Source of the DNA: Lumbricus terrestris
Taxonomy: Eukaryota; Annelida; Clitellata; Crassiclitellata; Lumbricidae
Length of the DNA stretch: 64,000 nt
Direction: 5' to 3'
Assembly (NCBI GenBank): GCA_949752735.1
Contig: OX457036.1
Span: 18,288,933 to 18,352,932 of the forward strand
Of the stretch, positions 56,001 through 64,000 are shown piece by piece (within the stretch, counting starts at the first letter, position 1; each line of letters starts with the position of its first letter). The position numbers were made by a program, and so were the translations under genes. Under the pieces are notes generated by a model, which was not told the origin of the DNA, made no database searches, and saw nothing but the letters and a program-made list of their open reading frames with translations.

Positions 56001-56533
56001 GGTAAGGTCTTCATCGGCAAGTGGATTAGTGCTGGTATTTTGTGTCGTTTGTTTTAGGATCCGCTTCACGAGATTCACCGGCGTAGCGTCTATCAATATC
56101 ATTTCACTGCTTGGCCGGACAAGTGGGTTCCCAAGGATCCTGGGCCTGTGCTTAGCTTCCTTCAAGATATCAACGACAAGCAAGAATGCATTGGCCCGTC
56201 TGGTCCTATCGTCATGCACTGCAGGTAGGCGATGGAATAGGGATTTTTTTTAATTATTCGATTTATCTCATAAATTTAAATTTGATTGGTTGACTGAATT
56301 CGATTAGTTTTCGTCGTTTCTGTTGCTTAAAGCATGAAAAGCTTTTAAAAAATGTTAGTCACTGAGTCCGTTAGCTACTTTCTTCCTACAAAATACTTCA
56401 AACATTCCTCATGATGCTGAGGGTGATACATTCAGCGATGTGTTTGATGCGTGTGGAGCGAACTCTTTATCGCATCAAGGTCGATTAATTTTGTCCTTAA
56501 AGTATTCACTCGTTCACTTTCTCATGCATTAAG

Positions 56534-56568
<35 letters not shown>

Positions 56569-59500
56569 TTCAGGAAATTTGGATCGTTGCTTATAGTTGC
56601 CTGTCAGATGTGCTCTCTTGAAGTTCTACCAAACAATGTGCATTGTAGTTATTCTGTGCTTGTGCTTTAAGTGCTACGTTTGCTGTGCTTGGATACCTAT
56701 ATGCACTTTCGAATTTTGCTGCCATGTTGAACTAAAAAATAAGAAATTTATTGAGGCCATCATGCTTGTGAAAGACTCTGAAGTGGTACTGCTGTATCAG
56801 TGTTTTGTTCCTCTTCTTTTACATTACTATGCAGTTAGCTGCTTTGTAAAAGCAATCTGACATTTCCGTTATCCTGTGATGCTGATGTTTCTAATAACAA
56901 TTGGTCATTGTCTTGTGTTTTCAGTGCTGGCATTGGTCGCACAGGAACCGTGATTGTCATCGACATGATTCTAAATCAGATCCAGCGGCAAGGTAGCACC
57001 AGAATTCCTCACAACATGAGTCTAAAGTCATTTGATTGATAACCACTGCTTACTATGCGCAATTCAGAAGACAGCTAGCTTGCTTCAAGACAGTCCACAG
57101 GAAATCCTTACTTATTGTTTCTACAATGTTTTCTGATTCTGTGTTAGAATACATGTCTTTCTTTCATTCTCTGATTCTGTGTTAGAATACATTTCTTTCT
57201 TTCATTCTCTGATTCTGTGTTAGAATAAGCATTCCTTTCTCTAACTACTATTTCACATTCTAAGCTCTCACACACAGATACACACACACACACACAGATA
57301 CACACACACACAGATACACACACACACACACAATGAATGGGCAGATATTCTTATTTATGATGATTCTTCAGATAGTGGAGTCGGCATGTTGCTGCTGATG
57401 ATACACGTTCTGCGTTGTGACTGTTTGCAGGACTCGACTGTGAGATTGACATTCCAAAGATGATACAAAGCGTACGTTCACAAAGATCAGGAATGGTACA
57501 GACAGAAGCGCAGTACAAATTCGTGTATCTTGCCGTAAAACACTACATAGAAGCGATATCGCAAAGGGTTCAGGAAGAGCAGGTGAGCATTGAGCATGAT
57601 AATGACCCCCCACCCCACTATGTCGAGCTCAAATAGCAGGCAGGCAGGATGAATGTAGGATAGTTGAATGGTTCCTGATTCACCCGTGATTCACATGAAT
57701 CACCCGTGGTTCACATGAATCACTGTGATTCACATGAATCACTGTGATTCACATGAATCATGAGCATTCATGGGTTGTAGTCATATGAGTTATCATGATG
57801 AAGATGTGTACAGAAGTTTGAGGTTCACGTCCATTGGGTGGATTCGGAGGAACTGAGCTTTTATTGTCTTTAAGAGCAGGCCTGACTGAAAACATCTGAA
57901 CATGAGATTATAAATGTCTTTGATTTGTAAATGAAAGAAACAACAATTGTATAATATGTCTGGTTTCCAGACATGATATCCCACTTTAATGTCCTGATTT
58001 TTATTCATACTAACTGGGGTACCCAGCGTTGCTTGGGAAATTTCAGTTTTGTCCCCCCCCTACCGAGTCAGAGGTGGGGGTGGGTTGGTCCAGGGGCAAT
58101 AGTTATGGGCCACGCAGATATCTTATTTTCAACTTAAATCTGGCCTACCCATAAATAATGATTTAAAACGCTAGTCATGGGTCAGATGTAAACCTCAATT
58201 CTGTGAATAAGGCTACTCCCATTCTGGGGAGGTGTAAGTCTCTATTCCCTAAGATGGCGTCAGTTTGTGACTCAAAACTCGCTGCATTCAACCACACTTT
58301 ACACATTAAAACGTGCTTAAAACGTCTGCATTGAACTCGTCTCCTTTGTTGACGGTGAACATTATATTGGCTTTTATTTTCGCCGTCACAAAATATTAAA
58401 ATTTGGCTAAATGCTCTACGAAATTGCATTCGAAGTGCCGCCATATGCCTTCCAAATCGTGGGTCGCTTACCTAAGGTGGCGACCCATTTATCTGTTGTA
58501 ATTAGTTTGTTCTAGCGACAGCCTGGTTATCTGGGATCTGTCCTTGGTCCTCTATTATTCACCGTCTTTACCTCCCCAATTAATCGCATAGCTAATCATT
58601 TTGGTGTCCAATTACAGCAGTACGCGGACGACACTCAGCTCTATATTGCTCTGTCACACACTGATCAGTCCGGTAAACTTAAACTTGAGGAGTGCCTGTC
58701 ATCTTTATATGCCTGGTTCTGTTTTAATGGTTTGGCTATAAACCCAAACAAGTCTGAGGCAATTTTGTTCGGGTCACGACAACGCTTGCGTTCTTTTCCT
58801 TCACTTTCCAGCATCGACCTCGCAGGCTCCGCACAGTGGCGTAGCAATAGGGCGTGCAACCTGTGCAGTGCACGAGGGCCCCCGGCTGTCAGGGGCCCCC
58901 CGGGGTCCGAGTCAATTTTTTACTTTAAGGATATTCAGAATGTATTCAAACCTACATGTACATCTACAGCGTACACATTCAGTAATTTTTTGGGTTTCAG
59001 CCGGAATGTCCGTGATTAGGCTACCTTATTACAAACATCTTTACTCTTTGCAGTGTTTGGCCGGTAGTAGTTGTACTGGCGTATAAACATAATTGTGTCA
59101 TGATCTACGCAGACGCGTTTAAAATTTATTATCTTTGTAGTTAAATGTGAAATTTATAAAAGATAACTGCATAGCCTATTTTTAACTCTCGTACGGCACT
59201 CTTGCTGCCCCCCCAAGTTATGCCTAAGTCTTATTAAAGTGACGCTGCTAAGGGACAAGCACGAGAAGAACGGGTAAAGAAGACCGCCAAAATACCCCCA
59301 AAAATCCGCATTTATGATGCCTGCAAAGAGCGAGCTTGCACCGATGACTGCATCAGACATGGGGCAGAATCGAATTCCGGTTCGATCAGTGCAGAGATGG
59401 TGGTTGACATGGATATTGACACTGAGCCGAGTAGGCCTCGAACTTCAGAGGCTATAGGGTAGCAGTTACATCACCAATGAATTCAGGCTTGACACCTCAA

Positions 59501-62498
59501 AAGTTGTGGATCTTTTTGCACAAGAGAAGGCGCGCAAACGAGCATTAGCATTTCGGATTTAGACCATCCGTACGTAGTTCTGTAGGTTAGCCGTAGACTT
59601 GATTGAGTCATTTCACACTTGCCAAATTCGTTACAATTTTCCGCTCTTTTAATCAACAAACGGTTACAAACCCAACAGCTTGGAGAATTTAAGCAGTGCC
59701 TATGGATGATTGATGATTAATACTTCAGGAGATGAAGCAATTTTGTGATTACTTTTGTATTTTTCTCTTCTGATATGAAGAAGAATATGTTTCATTAGAT
59801 AAATTTGTTAAAATAATAAAAAAATGTGGCTAGTTTATTTTCATTTAACTTTGGTGTTAAATATGCAAATTTCGTAAAGGAACCAGGCGTTTTGCACAGC
59901 TTTGTTGTTTGAAATCGAATGGGGTTTCAAGCATTTAAGGGCCCACCACCTAAGCTCTGCACAGGGGCCCCCCAAGACCTTGCTACGCCACTGGCTCCGC
60001 AGTACCGTTATCAGATTCTGTTAAAACTCTTGGGGTTACCCTGGACAGTATGCTTACTTTTCGGATGCATGTAACTAACCTTTGTAGATCTTGCTTTTAT
60101 CACATCAGGGCAATACGCCACATTAGGTCGGCTCTGACTAAGGATATGTCGAAGACTTTAGCTTGCGCCCTTGTCTCCTCTCGCCTTGATTATGCTAATG
60201 CGATTTTTGTTGGCATTTCAGACTATGAGCTACATAGGCTGCAACGCATCCAAAATTCTTTAGCTCGGGTTGTGTTGCATGTCCCACTACGATCAAGTTC
60301 CTCAGTTTTACTTCATCAGCTGCATTGGCTTCCTGTCGAGTTTAGGATTAAATTTAAATTGGCCTGTTTAACCTACAAATCCCTCTCTACCGGAACACCT
60401 CCCAATTCAGTCACTGCTTACTCCTTATATTCCTCCTCGTTGCCTGCGATCATCAAACATGGGTCTTTTAGTTGAACCTCGATGCAGAACTGTTATGGGC
60501 TCGCGTGCATTCCATGCCTCTGCTCCCAAAGAATGGAATCTACTTCCACTCTCTCTTCGTTGCTCAAATTCACTCCCTACCTTCAAAAAACAGCTCAAAA
60601 CTCACTATTTCTCTTTGGCTTTCAAGCACATGGACCTTTAACTGCATCTTCCTCTGGCGGCTAACTATCCACGCCTCAGATTTACACTTTGGTGTGACCT
60701 TGCGCGCGTAATAAATTTATGTAATAATAATAATAATTAAACTCCACAATAAATCAAACACATGCCACGTGAAACTGGACAGTTCGAGAAACCAACAAGA
60801 AATAGCTCCTTTAGGAATTTTAATTTCGGCGACCACTAACTTAAACCGGTTAGGGTTTCATCAGATTCTGTCTCCACATCACCGTACTCTTCAAAATCTT
60901 TTCACTTTCTCACTATGTAATTTTCTTCCTGTTCCCTTGTGACTAACATTCACTCAGTTAATTGTTATTTACTCTTATCAAGACTCGTAATTTTTGTATT
61001 TAGGCTATATTAAATATGAATCGTTTTGCTTTCAATATATAACCTACTTGATTACTGTTCTTAATACTGTCCTATTCGACCGGGGTTGGACTGGGAGCGC
61101 TTCTGAGTAGCCAACCTTGAAGGGGCGCTATATTAACTTGCTGCAATAAATAAAATAAATAATTGATATTTTGTCTGTCGTTCATTTAGCGAAGTCTTCG
61201 AATTGGTCGTGAATACCACAACATTCGCTACTCAGCTGAAGCAGCAGGAGGTCATGACCTTCGAAGTGTGGTGTCAATGTTGACGCCAACCACGTCAAGC
61301 GTATCCCTGTCAACAAGATCACTATCGTCTCCAGTGATACGTCGGGGTGCGCCTCTGCCGCCCCCAACACCAACGCCTTCTGCTAGGTAGAATGACACCG
61401 ATTGTTTGCATCATAACCTATTGCTTGTCTGAATTCTTCAAAAAAATACGCGTACAGCTCAGAACACTTAAAGCGAAAACAGATAGGACAAAATAGGGTT
61501 TAGAATTAAATGGAAGAGCTCTAGGTTTGTTTCCTGTGCTAAGGCATTAGACGTAAAATTGGTGAGACTTCGGTGCCAACTAATCATGTAGCGACGAATA
61601 CTGGCCACACAGTTGTTCTTCGACAAAAAGTTTACATAGCTGCACTTTCGCAGTTCTTAGACAACATGAAGCCGGGAGGGCTAAGTGCGATTCCATGCAA
61701 AAAAAATGGCAGATAAAGTTTGTTGGGATAACATTAGAATACAGTTGCTAGAAGCCGATAATTCAGGTAGTGTATCAAAGATGGACGTTTATAGATATCT
61801 ATAGTTTGTTAACTAGTCCAAATTCAACTATGTTGAGCATTTTAAAAATGAAGAATTCGAACATTTTAGCAGACAGAAAATTACTGTACTACAACAATGG
61901 ATTTTTTAGATTCGAGGTAGGATGCGGATGATAAGTAGCTGTGCTGTGCAGTAAGCATATGCTATATACACAAGAACTGGAAAACTTGTATAGGAAGTGT
62001 TTCTACAGAATGCCGCATTTGGTTACAGCCCAAAGCCTTGGTCTGTCACACATAGTTCTGTAAATTTTAATCAGTTTAAAATCTTGCTGACAATGCCTTT
62101 AATTGAAATAAACTTAGGGTGTGTAATGTCAATTGCTTTTAACTACATAATGTAAAGCATAACGATGCATTCTTAGCATTCTTACATGGTTATTCATCAT
62201 TTGCTGCTTGTATGATATGTGCTGTGTTGCGTTTGGGGATGCTGTGCAGTGTGCAGCAGTTATTGTTGTCTAGAGTTTAATGAGAAATTCAGTTTTAGAG
62301 CATTTTAAATTTTTTTCTGGTTCCATGTTTTTCGTCTTGGAATCATATGCACTGTTTGAAAAAGAGATTTTGCTTGAATCTAACATTTCCTGTCTTTCCT
62401 TGACCTTTTGCAGGTCATCAACTAGTGAAGATTCAAGATTTCAGAACTATCAGAACATCGACAGCATTAGCAATGCTCCCAACTTTCCAAGCTTCTGA
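41065..62498 (+). CDS. PTPN11: PTPN11/SHP2-type protein tyrosine phosphatase (15 coding exons, 625 aa)
   Basis: Fifteen exons in consistent phase encode 625 residues (human SHP2 about 593). Order: N-SH2 (6-103; phosphotyrosine-binding Arg32 in FLARPSKS; autoinhibition residues Asp61, Ala72, Glu76 at the same numbers as human), C-SH2 (112-215; FLVRES with Arg138), PTP domain (about 246-522; [18 protein letters not shown] loop with Asp424, [11 protein letters not shown] with Cys458 and Arg464, Q-loop QTEAQY), then a tail with EYHNI (Tyr541), [10 protein letters not shown] and NYQNI (Tyr610). SHP2 dephosphorylates signalling proteins at receptor tyrosine kinases and promotes Ras-MAPK output in the cytoplasm; function here is by homology. 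Oddity: the loop reads WPDKWVP where nearly all active PTPs have WPDxGVP. Start chosen because ATGGCGTCCAGAAG matches the short first exon (M-x-S-R-R) of SHP2. It could equally be called the shared PTPN6/PTPN11 orthologue. Confidence 0.96.
41291..41345 (+). repeat. SINE/LINE tail-like fragment
   Basis: TGGTGCCTCTTTAAGGGGAC with ACTCAGAGGCAGTCC resembles the inverted CCTCTG/CAGAGG tail stem of the CR1-like family. PTPN11 intron 1. Confidence 0.4.
41691..41869 (+). repeat. Degenerate GGTTAGGGTCAGG tandem repeat
   Basis: Repeats of GGTTAGG/GGGTCAGGT words with a loose ~32-base period; G-rich on the plus strand and includes TTAGGG words. It lies 0.6 kb into PTPN11 intron 1. Confidence 0.65.
41870..42057. 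mobile_element. hAT-type MITE (188 bp)
   Basis: Ends CAGGGCTGTACTCAAGG and TTCTGAGTACAGCACTG, with an exact 8-bp duplication GTTAGCGT. The interior has repeated GTATACTCACCT words. PTPN11 intron 1. Confidence 0.9.
42281..42512. mobile_element. hAT-type MITE (232 bp)
   Basis: Ends CAGTGGTTCACAACC and GGTTGGGAACCACTA, resembling the common CAGTGGTTCTCAACC hAT terminus. Flanks ATCTATCT and GTCTAGCT match 6 of 8. PTPN11 intron 1. Confidence 0.78.
44007..44129 (+). CDS. PTPN11: PTPN11 exon 2, N-SH2 first half
   Basis: Acceptor ATTTTAG|G, donor GTCAG|GTACTG. Residues 5-46, [20 protein letters not shown] then [18 protein letters not shown], with the phosphotyrosine-contacting Arg32. Confidence 0.96.
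44338..44532 (+). CDS. PTPN11: PTPN11 exon 3, N-SH2 second half
   Basis: Acceptor TTGACAG|G, donor AACG|GTAGGC. Residues 46-111 with [20 protein letters not shown] and [11 protein letters not shown]. The loop that plugs the PTP active site (Asp61) and Glu76 are conserved. Confidence 0.96.
44630..44745 (+). repeat. CAT/ATC-rich imperfect microsatellite
   Basis: CATCATCATC runs interspersed with TGACATC and TGATGTC units, PTPN11 intron 3. Confidence 0.8.
45405..45478 (-). repeat. CR1-like LINE tail fragment
   Basis: TATTGTATTGT, CATTTATAAAGTGCCTCT and ATTCAGAGGC repeat the arrangement seen at 3605-3665, minus strand. PTPN11 intron 3. Confidence 0.65.
46725..46870 (+). repeat. GGAT/GGGT/GAAT tetranucleotide-type repeat
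   Basis: Imperfect GGATGGATGGGTGGGTGAAT units, purine-rich on the plus strand, PTPN11 intron 3. Confidence 0.85.
47402..47567 (+). CDS. PTPN11: PTPN11 exon 4, C-SH2 first part
   Basis: Acceptor TTTTCAG|A, donor TGTCAG|GTAAAG. Residues 111-166: [46 protein letters not shown]. The loop before VTHVMIR is shorter than in human SHP2. Confidence 0.96.
47697..48225. repeat. 37-bp minisatellite, about 14 units
   Basis: The unit is CTGTCGTGCTGGGAACCGGT then CACAAGTCTTTGTACAG, with ACCGGGCAC and AACTGGTCAC variants. It starts about 130 bases after exon 4 in PTPN11 intron 4. The open frames across it are artefacts. Confidence 0.97.
48942..49058 (+). CDS. PTPN11: PTPN11 exon 5, C-SH2 second part
   Basis: Phase 0; acceptor GTTCTAG|GAT, donor AACAG|GTTTGT. 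Residues 167-205 with [20 protein letters not shown] then [17 protein letters not shown]. Confidence 0.95.
49560..49660 (+). repeat. SINE-family tail fragment
   Basis: GCACCTCTGAGGAGATTCTA then AAGTGGTGCTATATAAATTC, ACGATTACTATTACTA. Same layout as 7125-7200. PTPN11 intron 5. Confidence 0.65.
50365..50478 (+). CDS. PTPN11: PTPN11 exon 6, SH2-PTP linker
   Basis: Phase 0; acceptor GTGACAG|CCA, donor TTTGAG|GTATGC. Residues 206-243: [20 protein letters not shown] through GFWEEFE, the entry helix of the PTP domain. Confidence 0.94.
51211..51255 (+). repeat. GAG trinucleotide microsatellite
   Basis: About fifteen GAG/GGA units, PTPN11 intron 6. Confidence 0.9.
51711..51915 (+). mobile_element. 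tRNA-derived SINE
   Basis: A-box-like GGTGGTGTAGTGGTGGCG and B box GGTTCGAATCC give a tRNA-type head. The body contains GACCTTGGGCAAGTCCTTCA, and the tail is GGGAGCGCCTCTGAGTAGAG ... CTTGAAGGGGCGCTATAACA. This is the most complete member of the family whose tails recur elsewhere. PTPN11 intron 6. Confidence 0.85.
52040..52136 (+). CDS. PTPN11: PTPN11 exon 7, PTP domain start
   Basis: Acceptor CTTTTAG|CAA, donor CCGT|GTGAGT. Residues 244-276 with [20 protein letters not shown]; the KNRYKN phosphotyrosine-recognition loop is intact. Confidence 0.94.
53053..53246 (-). mobile_element. LINE tail insertion with 14-bp target duplication
   Basis: Minus strand encodes [20 protein letters not shown] and [17 protein letters not shown], a LINE C-terminus, followed by a GAGAGA tail. 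An exact duplication GAAATTGAAAGAAT lies at 53039-53052 and 53247-53260. PTPN11 intron 7. Confidence 0.88.
53851..53930 (+). CDS. PTPN11: PTPN11 exon 8
   Basis: Acceptor TTTTCAG|TT, donor TACG|GTAAGT. Residues 276-302, [20 protein letters not shown] then INANLIT. GATCACACGCGTGTGATC in this exon is a perfect 18-bp palindrome. Confidence 0.94.
54372..54524 (+). CDS. PTPN11: PTPN11 exon 9
   Basis: Acceptor GTTTAG|GTT, donor GAAAA|GTAAGT. Residues 303-353 with [20 protein letters not shown] and [19 protein letters not shown], conserved PTP core motifs. Confidence 0.96.
54605..54700 (-). repeat. Retroelement 3'-end with ATT tail (second copy)
   Basis: AATAATAATAATCTTCGTTTA followed by ATACAACGCAGAATGATCG parallels 39395-39480. 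PTPN11 intron 9. Confidence 0.55.
54752..55035. mobile_element. piggyBac-like MITE (284 bp)
   Basis: Flanked by TTAA on both sides (54748-54751, 55036-55039). Ends CCCTTTGGACCC and GGGTTCAAAGAG form a 12-bp imperfect inverted repeat (10 of 12). The interior is mostly a TATG microsatellite. PTPN11 intron 9. Confidence 0.8.
55583..55732 (+). CDS. PTPN11: PTPN11 exon 10
   Basis: Phase 0; acceptor TTCGTAG|ACT, donor CTCGAG|GTATGA. Residues 354-403 with [20 protein letters not shown] and [15 protein letters not shown]. Confidence 0.95.
56058..56224 (+). CDS. PTPN11: PTPN11 exon 11, WPD loop and catalytic Cys
   Basis: Acceptor GTTTTAG|GAT, donor TGCAG|GTAGGC. Residues 404-459: [20 protein letters not shown] and GPIVMHC. 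The general acid Asp424 is present, but the Gly two positions later is Trp426. The exon ends within the Ser codon after catalytic Cys458. Confidence 0.95.
56925..56992 (+). CDS. PTPN11: PTPN11 exon 12, P-loop
   Basis: Acceptor TTTTCAG|T, donor CAAG|GTAGCA. Residues 459-482: [20 protein letters not shown], completing the catalytic loop with Arg464. Confidence 0.95.
57145..57335. repeat. 38-bp triplication plus CA repeat
   Basis: Three direct copies of a CTGATTCTGTGTTAGAATA-containing unit are followed by an interrupted CA/CAGATA repeat. PTPN11 intron 12. Confidence 0.85.
57431..57582 (+). CDS. PTPN11: PTPN11 exon 13, end of PTP domain
   Basis: Acceptor TTTGCAG|GA, donor GAGCAG|GTGAGC. Residues 482-532 with [20 protein letters not shown]; the Q-loop QTEAQY is intact. 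Confidence 0.95.
57675..57765. repeat. GATTCACATGAATCAC tandem repeat
   Basis: About four units of roughly 20 bases, each containing the partly palindromic GATTCACATGAATC. PTPN11 intron 13. Confidence 0.85.
58010..58515. repeat. Unassigned repeat-like segment
   Basis: Begins ACTGGGGTACCCAGCGTTGC followed by a C-rich run. Its composition differs from the surrounding intron, and it precedes the LINE fragment. Boundaries and family unknown. Confidence 0.35.
58520..60735 (+). mobile_element. CR1/L2-like LINE fragment, split by a hAT-type element
   Basis: RT sequence [20 protein letters not shown] and the catalytic YADD (58621-58632) lie left of the inserted element. The C-terminal part ([40 protein letters not shown]) lies right of it. 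A frameshift near 60470 separates the final [15 protein letters not shown] segment. The 3' end is an AATAAT tail near 60720-60738. It is 5'-truncated and dead, in PTPN11 intron 13, same strand as the gene. Confidence 0.87.
58834..59993. mobile_element. hAT-type element (1160 bp) nested in the LINE
   Basis: Ends CAGTGGCGTAGCAATAGG and CTTGCTACGCCACTG, exact 8-bp duplication GCTCCGCA (58826-58833, 59994-60001). Sub-terminal GGGGCCCCC tracts are on both sides. No intact transposase seen. Confidence 0.94.
61060..61165 (+). repeat. SINE/LINE-family 3' tail
   Basis: GGGAGCGCTTCTGAGTAGCC then CTTGAAGGGGCGCTATATTA and an AATAAATAAAATAAAT end. It lies just before PTPN11 exon 14. Confidence 0.65.
61190..61386 (+). 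CDS. PTPN11: PTPN11 exon 14, C-terminal tail
   Basis: Acceptor CATTTAG|CGA, donor CTAG|GTAGAA. Residues 533-598 with REYHNIRYS (Tyr541, a YxN Grb2-type site) and the Pro-rich [12 protein letters not shown], both positioned as in human SHP2. Confidence 0.93.
62414..62498 (+). CDS. PTPN11: PTPN11 exon 15 (terminal)
   Basis: Acceptor TTTGCAG|G. Residues 598-625 contain [13 protein letters not shown] (Tyr610, YxN), equivalent to the second tail tyrosine of SHP2, and end PNFPSF with TGA. Confidence 0.91.
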
Positions 62499-63513
62499 TT
62501 TCGTCTTTATCGTCTTCGTCGTCGTCGTCTCGTGTTGTCCTCTCGTGTCATCGTCTTCGTGTCATCGTCTTCGTGTCATGACTATGCAGCCGAAAGTGAT
62601 TAACCTTTTAAAAAACCACGGAATATTCAGCATTCGTATTTGTGGTTGGGGTGGTGCCAACGCAGTGACTATGTTCGTCAAAGAGTTTGGTGATCGTGTT
62701 TGTGCAGGCACATTGGTTTGCGTTTGTCTAGAGAAGCGCAGGTTTACACGCGTTGGGGTTGGTGATGCGGTGTGGCACTTCGAACCGCTTTCGGTCTGAG
62801 AGACTTCAAATGGAACTGTGTATTGGGAGTTGGGACTGTGACAATCCTAGAGCCTACCGCAGATTCTAAATCTGTCGGAGGCTTGGGTGCATACCTGATT
62901 CTCCATTGGTTGCTCCGTTGCATTCAGAGTATGATGCCATCAAGATTTGTTGATGTTTATTATGTTGGTTGGGTACCACTGCCGGCTTGGCAAGAAGTTG
63001 CCAAGCTGATGTTGCCTGCATTGCCAAACGAGGCACTTGGTTATAGTGATGTGTGAATTGGTTAACTTATTCTCTGTCTATTTTAGCTATTTTAAAACTG
63101 TTGTATTTTATTGACTGTCTGAGCTATGACGCTGTTTTTTCTGCCTGTGTGAATGTTAACAGACTTTGAAGCATTGACGATAGCATGTCAATCGTTATAA
63201 TATTAAGGATTCAGATCATTTTTCCAAAATTTTTTTACTATTTATGTACTATAAGGAGCGCTGGAGCACCAGCAACTCAAGTTTTCTGTTTGAGAAACTG
63301 AATCGTGTGCCACGTAAAAAAAAAAAATTTCAGGGCTATTAAGCGTGCTTAAGGAGGTCTTCAGAATTTTTGCACCGTTATTTTGATCTGTGCCAGTTAA
63401 CCAGGGTTAACTGGGTTCATGCCGACTGAAGGATGATTTTATTTTACTGTGGCTTAAATTTTGGACCTTTAAATGAGTATGCATGCATTTATACCCAGCT
63501 CTGTTGTACCCAC
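62499..63513 (+). other. Probable PTPN11 3' UTR
   Basis: Directly follows the stop codon. GTC-rich low-complexity sequence near 62505-62575. Open frames to 63056 lack domain similarity. No AATAAA seen here; the first plus-strand AATAAA downstream is at 63745-63750 within an AAT repeat. Confidence 0.5.
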
Positions 63514-63675
63514 CATGGGCGGAGTTTGATTTCCGTTCTTGGAGGGGCTAGAGCCTTCTTGGGGGGGAGGCTAAACCCGGGAAAAGATACCATTTACACG
63601 GTAAAAAATATGGATCTGGGTCTTCTTTGGGGGGGGGGCTTAGTCCCCCCTAGCCTCTGATAAACTCCGCCTATG
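63514..63675. mobile_element. hAT-type MITE (162 bp)
   Basis: Ends CATGGGCGGAGTTTGAT and AAACTCCGCCTATG, with an exact 8-bp duplication GTACCCAC on both sides. A truncated relative lies at 39857-40002. Confidence 0.92.
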
Positions 63676-63683
63676 GTACCCAC

Positions 63684-64000
63684 TGCATCCCAAATCGAGT
63701 TTTATCATAATGATAATAATAATAATGACAATAATAATAATAATAATAAAGACGATCATGATTGTATAACTGCTAAGTTCAGTGGTTCTAAAACAAGATT
63801 CTAGCTGATGCATGTTGTCTACGACTTTCTCCTATGTGTTCTGCCAATTGATTCTCATAAAAGTTGTCATTTCCCATTCCCCAGAAAAACCTATTGTAGG
63901 CATTTAATTTCCTTGATTCTTTAGTTCATATCTATCTTGTAAAATAATTAAGTTGTTATAAAGTTGTTATTTTGGAAATTCTGTTTGAATAATGTTCTCT
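63684..64000. other. Flanking DNA with AAT microsatellite
   Basis: Contains an AAT/AATAATG repeat (about 63709-63750) and otherwise AT-rich sequence with no coding signal. Confidence 0.55.

Noticed and set aside
62425..63056. ORFs after the PTPN11 stop
   Set aside because: Different frames from the terminal exon, low-complexity GTC-rich start and no domain; more likely 3' UTR.

Overview
This is a window of animal nuclear DNA. Its genes are split by GT-AG introns and its intergenic DNA is full of transposons. Two complete multi-exon genes could be rebuilt exon by exon with consistent reading phase: a TTC12 orthologue on the minus strand (17 coding exons, 749 codons) and a PTPN11/SHP2-type tyrosine phosphatase on the plus strand (15 coding exons, 625 codons). 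The LTR retrotransposon has a Gmr1-like domain order (no integrase after RNase H, an integrase-leader-like segment after the protease). That order, together with the gene content, suggests an invertebrate deuterostome such as a hemichordate or echinoderm. This placement is inference, not proof.

Layout. 0-2.1 kb: AT-rich DNA with a minus-strand LINE fragment. 2.2-5.35 kb: a two-exon THAP zinc-finger gene (plus strand) whose intron holds a hAT-type element and another LINE fragment. 6.5-22.15 kb: TTC12, convergent with the THAP gene. Its introns carry hAT-type MITEs, SINEs, a LINE tail and a 27-bp minisatellite over 1 kb long. 22.15-41 kb: intergenic. It holds a perfect hairpin, a long GA tract, several hAT-type elements with clear 8-bp target duplications, one unrecognised 252-residue ORF, and a 7.2-kb LTR retrotransposon nested inside a hAT-type element. 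A tRNA-Lys(CTT) gene, a tRNA-like relic and clustered MITE fragments follow. 41.07-62.5 kb: PTPN11. Intron 13 carries a CR1/L2-like LINE itself interrupted by a 1160-bp hAT-type element. 62.5-64 kb: probable 3' UTR and flank.

The two main genes are unrelated in function. TTC12 (TPR plus ARM repeats) is a cytoplasmic dynein-arm assembly factor in vertebrates. SHP2 is a receptor-proximal phosphatase in RTK/Ras-MAPK signalling. No prokaryote-style system, operon or CRISPR array is present. The most unusual observations are a Gly-to-Trp replacement in the SHP2 WPD loop, a probable GC-AG intron in TTC12, a very young LTR element that has lost integrase and half of RT but keeps a 996-codon gag-protease ORF ending in an Arg/Asn/Tyr-rich tail, and a dense set of hAT-type MITE families.
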